From assembly GCA_027604665.1 (NCBI GenBank), contig JADGIZ010000407.1, forward strand, positions 1 to 14,173: a DNA stretch of 14,173 bases, read 5' to 3'. The stretch is from Polyrhizophydium stewartii (lineage: Eukaryota; Chytridiomycota; Chytridiomycetes; Rhizophydiales). The notes beneath the pieces were generated by a model, which saw only the letters and a program-made list of their open reading frames with translations, did no database searches and was not told where the DNA came from. Positions 9,888-14,173 of the stretch are shown piece by piece (position 1 is the first letter of the stretch; every line of letters starts with the position of its first letter). The translations under genes were made by a program, and so were the position numbers.

Positions 9888-11714
9888 ATGCGACGAGCAA
9901 CCGCCGTCTTCTCACGCGCTGCTGCGCGAGTCCTCGGTCACGCCAGGCTCGCCCACGCACGGACACACACGCTACCGCACGCGCGCCATACTTGCGCCGC
10001 GCTGCGAGGCCACGCGCTGCAGGCACTCTGCCCGCTGTCGCGCGGCGTGGTCACCCGCGCGAGCCAGTACTCGTTTCCGGCGCGCACGATCCGCTCGCTG
10101 CTCGCCGATCCCGCCGCCCTCGGCACCCAGGTCACCGTGAACGGCTGGGTGCGCTCGCTGCGCCGGCAAAAGTCGGCTGCGTTTGTCGACCTGGATGACG
10201 GATCGGCGCTGGCCGGCCTGCAGGTCGTCATGGACGGCGACAGCCCGCTCGCCCCAAGGTGCTTGGAATGCTTTGCTTGTCGGCGACTCGCCGATACACA
10301 TGGGGAGAGGGTGCTGACCGACGTGGCACGCAACCAGCATCAAGACCGGCACCGCATTGCGGATCAGTGGCACGTTGGTCCATGTGTCGGGCAAAAAGCA
10401 GGCTGTCGAGGTCGCCGCAACCGATATCGTGATTCTCGGCGACTGCGACTCGGGCACATATCCGCTGCACAAGGCACGGCTTCCTCTCGACCACCTGCGC
10501 GAGAACCAGCACCTGCGCTCGCGCACACGGACGTTTGGCGCCATCTGGCGAGTGCGCGACGCAGCTCTGCGTGGTGTGCACGACTTCTTCAAGGCAAGAC
10601 TCCGCTGGTGCGCGAGGCGCGAGCTTCGAACATCGCCTGCTCACAGCCCCGCCTCGCGATGGTTTCGCAGGCCCACGAGTTCATGCTCGTCAGCACGCCC
10701 ATACTGACTTCGCACGACTGCGAGGGTGGCGGCGAGGCATTCCGCGTCCTGACCGACGAGACTCTCAAGTCGCATGTGGATTGCGCTGTTGCCTCGGCGA
10801 TGCGCGATGCCGCCCCGCAGGACGGTGACAAGAACGCAATGCCTCTGGCCGTTCCGCAGGAGTTCTTTGGAAAGCCCGTCTATGCGACAGTATCGGGTCA
10901 GCTTCACGCCGAGTTCCTCGCCTCTGCGCTCTCTCGAGTTTACACACTAGGCCCGACCTTCCGCGCCGAGAAGTCGCAATCAACTCGGCATCTGGCCGAG
11001 TTCTGGATGCTTGAGGCAGAGGCATGCTTCCTGACGGACGTGTCACAGCTGCTCGATCTTGCCGAAGCCAAGATCAAGCATGTCGTCGGCCATCTTCTCG
11101 ACGCCGTTCCCGCAGATCTTGCTTTCTTTGACGAGTTTGTTGAACGTGGTCTGATCGCAAAGCTTGAACGGGTGCGCGACGAGCCTTTTGCGCGGGTCAC
11201 GTACACTGAAGCCGTATCGCTGCTGCAGCAGACGGCAGCGCGCGGCGCAAAAGACGCGCCGTCGTGGGAGTTTCCAGTCAAGTGGGGCTTGCCGCTGCAG
11301 AGCGAGCACGAGAAGCATCTTGCCCAGGAGATTTTTGGCAAGCCGGTCTTTGTCACGGACTATCCCAAGGAATTCAAGCCCTTTTACATGAAGGCCAGTG
11401 CTGCCGCGGCCGCTGGCGCAACTTCCGCGCCTGGAGAAACCGTGGCGTGCACGGATCTGCTGGTACCAAAGATTGGCGAGCTCGTCGGCGGCTCCCTGCG
11501 CGAAGACCGACTTGATGTGCTTCGCCGTCGTGTCACCGAGTGCGGACTCTCCGAGGAAGAATACCAGTGGTATTTGGACTTGCGGCGGTATGGCAGCGTG
11601 CCGCACGGTGGCTACGGCATGGGATTTGAACGCTTCTTGGGCTTTGTCACGGGCGTGACAAACTTGCGGGACCTGATCCCGGCGCCTCGCTATTTCGAAA
11701 ACTGCCGCTACTGA
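9888..11714 (+). CDS. NARS2: Mitochondrial asparaginyl-tRNA synthetase
   Basis: Class IIb enzyme that charges mitochondrial tRNA-Asn with asparagine using ATP (yeast SLM5, animal NARS2). Exons 9888-10258, 10338-10593 and 10671-11714 give 556 residues. Residues 1 to about 60 are rich in Arg, Ala and His with almost no acidic residues, like a mitochondrial transit peptide. The OB-fold anticodon-binding domain starts near VNGWVRSLRRQKSAAFVDL. The catalytic domain shows motif 1 around FMLVSTP (213-219), motif 2 FRAEKSQSTRHLAEFWMLE (about 304-322) and motif 3 GGYGMGFER (522-530), then the typical ending NLRDLIPAPR. The run FGKPVFVTDYPKEFKPFYM is characteristic of AsnRS rather than AspRS. The ATG has A at -3. 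The frame is open far upstream, but that stretch is antisense to CFAP251 exons and is not coding. Intron 1 is 79 bp (GT-AG); intron 2 is GC-AG. Confidence 0.94.
   Translation: MRRATAVFSRAAARVLGHARLAHARTHTLPHARHTCAALRGHALQALCPLSRGVVTRASQYSFPARTIRSLLADPAALGTQVTVNGWVRSLRRQKSAAFVDLDDGSALAGLQVVMDGDSPLAPRCLECFACRRLADTHGERVLTDVARNQHQDRHRIADQWHVGPCVGQKAGCRGRRNRYRDSRRLRLGHISAAQGTASSRPPAREPAPALAHTDVWRHLASARRSSAWCARLLQGKTPLVREARASNIACSQPRLAMVSQAHEFMLVSTPILTSHDCEGGGEAFRVLTDETLKSHVDCAVASAMRDAAPQDGDKNAMPLAVPQEFFGKPVYATVSGQLHAEFLASALSRVYTLGPTFRAEKSQSTRHLAEFWMLEAEACFLTDVSQLLDLAEAKIKHVVGHLLDAVPADLAFFDEFVERGLIAKLERVRDEPFARVTYTEAVSLLQQTAARGAKDAPSWEFPVKWGLPLQSEHEKHLAQEIFGKPVFVTDYPKEFKPFYMKASAAAAAGATSAPGETVACTDLLVPKIGELVGGSLREDRLDVLRRRVTECGLSEEEYQWYLDLRRYGSVPHGGYGMGFERFLGFVTGVTNLRDLIPAPRYFENCRY
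10594..10670 (+). other. GC-AG intron in the mitochondrial AsnRS gene
   Basis: Intron of 77 bp with donor AAG|GCAAGA and acceptor TTCGCAG. Splicing here gives phase 0 and joins HDFFK to AHEFMLVSTP, the expected run into motif 1. The nearest GT donor, at 10607-10608, would be in the wrong phase for this acceptor. AG|GCAAG is the usual consensus for the rare GC-AG class handled by the major spliceosome. Confidence 0.85.
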
Positions 11715-11935
11715 CGCCGGTGTGTGCAACCAGGGCACAACACGGGGCGTGTGTACAACAGCGTGGGCAGGAATACAGGCGGTTTGTGGGAGCAGACTAT
11801 CCTCGTGCTTATCTTGTGCGGGATCAGCATGTCCATGCAGTAACTGTGGAGGGTGGAGAGATATCTATTGACATGGATTGTGTGGGGCTGGGCAAGGGGC
11901 GCAGAGCGGCGGGCGTGGACAGCCAGGAGACGTGC
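11715..11935. other. Convergent intergenic gap
   Basis: These 221 bp separate the stop codons of the AsnRS gene (+) and the coproporphyrinogen oxidase gene (-) and must hold both 3' ends. Nothing else recognisable was seen. Confidence 0.7.
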
Positions 11936-13437
11936 TCAGACCCACTCGCGCGGGGTCTTGAGGACATTCAGAAGTTTCTCCTCGGGACTGCCAGGAGCAG
12001 GGGTGTGGTTGTACTGCCAGCGGGCGGTGAGGGGCAGCGACATGAACACGCTCTCGATGCGGACGCCAGGCGTGGCCAGTCCAAACTTGGTGCCGCGGTC
12101 GTGGACCAGGTTGAACTCGACGTATCTGCCGCGACGCAGCTGCTGCCACTCCTTCTGCGCTTGAGTGTACGGCATGTTCATGCGCTTGCGCACAATGGGG
12201 ATGTACTGCTTGACAAGGCTGTTGCCGCAGTCGGACACAAAGGCATAGAGCTGCTCGGGAGACTTGTCCTCGAGGTCGTCAAAGAAGATGCCACCGACAC
12301 CTCGGCGCTCGCCGCGGTGCGTGTTGTTGAAGTAGTTGTCGCACCACTCCTTGAAGCGCGGGTAGTAGGACTTGTCGTGCTTGTCGCAGGCATCCTTGAT
12401 GACCTTGTGGAAGTGGACAGCGTCCTCCTCAAAGAGGTAGCATGGCGTCAGGTCGCAGCCGCCGCCGAACCACGCGGCTGCGGGCGGGTCCGTCTCCTTT
12501 GCGTCCGACTTGCGCAGCTCAAAGTAGCGGTAGTTGGCGTGGAATGTCGGGGCCATGGGGTTGTGCGGGTGCACGACCATGGACACGCCGGCAACGAACA
12601 TCTTGTAGTCGCCGTTGGGGTCGAGGCCCTCGCGGTTGCGTGCGCGCATGTGCGCCAGCATCGTCTTTGGAGCAGGGCTCGAGATGATCGAGATGCTGAC
12701 GCCGGCCTTCTCAAAGACGCGGCCGTCCTGCAGCACGCACGAGGTGCCGAACCCGCCCTCCTTGCGCGTCCATGAGTCGTGCAGGAAGCGGCCGCCGCTG
12801 GGGCCCTCGAGTTCCTCGAGCGCCGACGTCATGTCCGACTGGATCTTCTTGACGAGCGCCTCCATCCGGGTCGACATGGGCGCGTTGCCCTGCGGCGCGC
12901 ACATGCGGGCCACGTCGGCAGCAGCGTCTCAGCAGCCCGCGGCAGGCGTATGGCGGAGAGCGCAGGCAGCGGCCTACCTTGATGCGCTGGAGGGGGTTCA
13001 CAGCCTCGCACTCGACTGGCGCACGGCCCTGGCAGCCGCGAGACGGCGAGCGGCGAGCCGACGTCAGCAACAGTCACGGACAGTCACGGGAGGCGGGAGC
13101 GGGACGCAGCGGGAGACGGGCAGCAGACAGCCCACGAATGCAGAGGAGGCGACAGCGGTGGGCGGACAGCCATGGCGTCACTCACAAAGTTGTCAAAGGC
13201 ATACTGGGCGGCGCCGAAGCCGGCGAGCGCCGAGACCGCCAGCAGCGCAAAGGCCCGGTCAAAGTCGATCCGGTAGAGCTCGGAGCGCGCCTGTCGGTGC
13301 TGCTGCTGTTCGTCCTGCTGCTGCTGCTGATTGTGGTTGCGGCTCGTGGAGCTCGAGTAGGCACGCAGCGCAGCCGGGGCGGTTGGGCCTGCGCGGCGCG
13401 GCGCGGCGCGGGCGGCGAGAGACAGGGCAGAGAGCAT
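11936..13437 (-). CDS. HEM13: Oxygen-dependent coproporphyrinogen III oxidase
   Basis: Heme-pathway enzyme that uses O2 to convert two propionates of coproporphyrinogen III to vinyl groups, giving protoporphyrinogen IX. Minus-strand exons 13437-13186, 13028-12978 and 12889-11936, all phase 0, give 418 residues. The catalytic domain is full length: WTRKEGGFGTSCVLQDG, FEKAGVSIS, FGGGCDLTPCYL and the PROSITE-type signature at 281-305 (KEWCD...HRGERRGVGGIFFD), then QLRRGRYVEFNL and SLPLTARW, ending LKTPREWV. The N terminus differs from cytosolic yeast Hem13: an Arg/Ala/Ser-rich, acid-free 1-33 ending RAYSSSTSR, a Gln-rich patch (37-46) and a hydrophobic helix at 62-81. This resembles a bipartite presequence for the intermembrane space. 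The ATG has A at -3; an in-frame upstream Met at 13584 would run into the CBS region and is less likely. Exon 2 (17 codons) and the intron 2 acceptor are the weakest calls. Confidence 0.93.
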
Positions 13438-13463
13438 GCTGGACAGATGACGAGGAAAGAGGA

Positions 13464-13479
13464 TCGGCGAGCTCGCCGA
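13464..13479. repeat. 16-bp perfect palindrome upstream of HEM13
   Basis: The sequence TCGGCGAGCTCGCCGA equals its own reverse complement. It lies 27 bp upstream of the HEM13 start codon, next to TTAAAAGGGC at 13481-13490, which on the HEM13 strand reads as a TATA-like CCTTTTAA. A binding site for a dimeric regulator is possible, but chance is not excluded in DNA this GC-rich. Confidence 0.5.
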
Positions 13480-13530
13480 CTTAAAAGGGCGACTGTGACG
13501 CGGCCGTGATGGGCGCTGACGGCGCCATGA

Positions 13531-13929
13531 CCGCACGTCAGCCAGCTCGGATCGCGCGTCGTCCAGCGACCTCGGGTCCTTCATCGCCTGGCCTGCAACT
13601 CTTGGGCGTATCTGCCTATTCCGTCACGCTTGCAGCCATCTGCGTCCAACGAAGGAGCACAGATCATCTGGGAGCACATCAAGGCATCTGCGCAAATCCA
13701 ACGCTTTCATTATCACGGGCTGTATTTCGAGGCCGAGTGGTGCACGCCGGCGCAGCTCAAGCCGGACCAGCTGCGCACGGCGCTGCCGGACACGCACGTC
13801 GGTGTTGCGGCCGGCCGCATGCTCGAGTCGCGGGTGCATCGCCTGTGGATCGTCAACTCGCACGACAAGCTGGTCGGCGTCGTGTCCATGACCGACGTGC
13901 TGGCGCTGCTCGAGCCCGCGGCCGCGTGA
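13531..13929 (+). CDS. CBS-domain protein fragment, 5' end unresolved
   Basis: The last third (from about 13780) encodes a good second half of a CBS domain: AAGRMLESRVHRLWIVNSHD followed by KLVGVVSMTDVLALLEP, then a stop at 13927-13929. CBS domains bind adenine nucleotides and normally occur in pairs, as in AMPK gamma/Snf4-like proteins. The frame is open back to 13531, but no ATG occurs in it before the Met at 13819, and the upstream translation (EGAQIIWEHIKASAQIQRFH) does not look like the rest of a CBS pair. HEM13 starts divergently at 13437, leaving little room for earlier exons. It may be a short gene with an unseen first exon, a truncated pseudogene, or an assembly or rearrangement junction. 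ATGs at 13509 and 13527 lie in another frame and I could not find a convincing intron linking them. Confidence 0.55.
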   Translation, partial: PHVSQLGSRVVQRPRVLHRLACNSWAYLPIPSRLQPSASNEGAQIIWEHIKASAQIQRFHYHGLYFEAEWCTPAQLKPDQLRTALPDTHVGVAAGRMLESRVHRLWIVNSHDKLVGVVSMTDVLALLEPAAA

Positions 13930-14108
13930 GCAGGATTGGTGCCGGAGGGCAGGTTTGACCTTGGTTCTTGGGTGCGGGGAGGCAGGTGCAGTGCAATGAA
14001 GCACGCAGACCCAGCAGCGCCTCCGGGCCGTCGCCCACGCTTTCCGCCACGCGGCCCAGCAGCGCCTGTCCGCCGCCCCCTTGCCCCCGCTCAGCCAACC
14101 GGCCGCAC
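13930..14108. other. Intergenic stretch after the CBS segment
   Basis: This 179-bp GC-rich stretch follows the CBS stop codon. Open frames on the minus strand here are Cys/Arg/Pro-rich and look like GC-driven chance. No recognisable element was found. Confidence 0.4.
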
Positions 14109-14173
14109 ATGGGTCTGCTCGCAAAAGCCAAGCTCGCACAGCAGCAGGTGCCGCTCACGGCGTCGCCGCAGCA
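14109..14173 (+). CDS. Possible start of a further gene, 3' partial
   Basis: An ATG at 14109 opens a frame that runs to the window end as MGLLAKAKLAQQQVPLTASP and one more residue. The composition is plausible for a real N terminus but only 21 codons are visible, with no domain. The family cannot be named. Confidence 0.25.
   Translation, partial: MGLLAKAKLAQQQVPLTASPQ

Noticed and set aside
11720..12775. 351-codon open frame on the + strand
   Set aside because: It lies opposite HEM13 exon 3, whose catalytic motifs are clear; the antisense translation is Val/Ala/Arg-rich with no family resemblance.
12911..12945. Longer HEM13 exon 3 beginning near DAAADVARM
   Set aside because: The AG just upstream (GCTGAG) is in the wrong phase for the phase-0 exon 2 donor; the CGCAG acceptor at 12890 keeps the frame.
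13506..13958. 150-codon + strand frame overlapping the CBS segment
   Set aside because: Its downstream half is a shadow of the CBS frame and its product is Arg/Ala-rich without a domain; only its first ATG might matter as a start if an intron exists.
1..14173. Transposons, tRNA/rRNA genes, CRISPR arrays, bacterial defence or biosynthetic clusters
   Set aside because: No cloverleaf, transposase, terminal inverted repeats or spaced direct repeats were seen; the genes are eukaryotic and functionally unrelated.

Overview
The window looks like nuclear DNA of a GC-rich, intron-dense, flagellated (zoosporic) fungus, most plausibly a chytrid. Three things point there. Introns are many and short (mostly 54-98 bp) with fungal-type CTGAC/CTAAC branch sites. 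The gene set includes Fun30/SMARCAD1, a PLAC8 protein and an oxygen-dependent coproporphyrinogen oxidase. A complete CFAP251 gene, a ciliary axoneme protein, sits among them. Species is not determinable from the sequence; other flagellated lineages are not strictly excluded.

Layout, left to right. (1) <1-3866, + strand: SMARCAD1/Fun30-type chromatin remodeler, cut at its 5' end, nine exons in view. (2) 4085-4988, - strand: small PLAC8-family Cys-rich protein, three exons, tail-to-tail with the remodeler. (3) 5210-9649, - strand: CFAP251 (WDR66), 17 exons, 1104 aa after splicing. (4) 9888-11714, + strand: mitochondrial asparaginyl-tRNA synthetase, three exons, one of its introns being GC-AG; it is head-to-head with CFAP251 over a 238-bp gap. 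(5) 11936-13437, - strand: coproporphyrinogen III oxidase, three exons, with a mitochondrial-type presequence and one hydrophobic segment. (6) about 13531-13929, + strand: coding segment for the end of a CBS-domain protein without a convincing 5' end. (7) 14109->14173, + strand: possible start of another gene. All intergenic gaps are under 300 bp. I saw no tRNA, rRNA, transposon or CRISPR array.

The genes do not form an obvious pathway: chromatin remodeling, a membrane Cys-rich protein, flagellar motility, mitochondrial translation and heme synthesis. All exon boundaries were inferred by hand from reading frame, GT/GC-AG sites, branch sites and family similarity; every assembled model keeps one continuous frame. 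I did not find a convincing new multi-gene system. The best leads are the CBS fragment, the targeting of the heme enzyme, the GC-AG intron, the (GAC)21 tract and two readable 72-bp introns.
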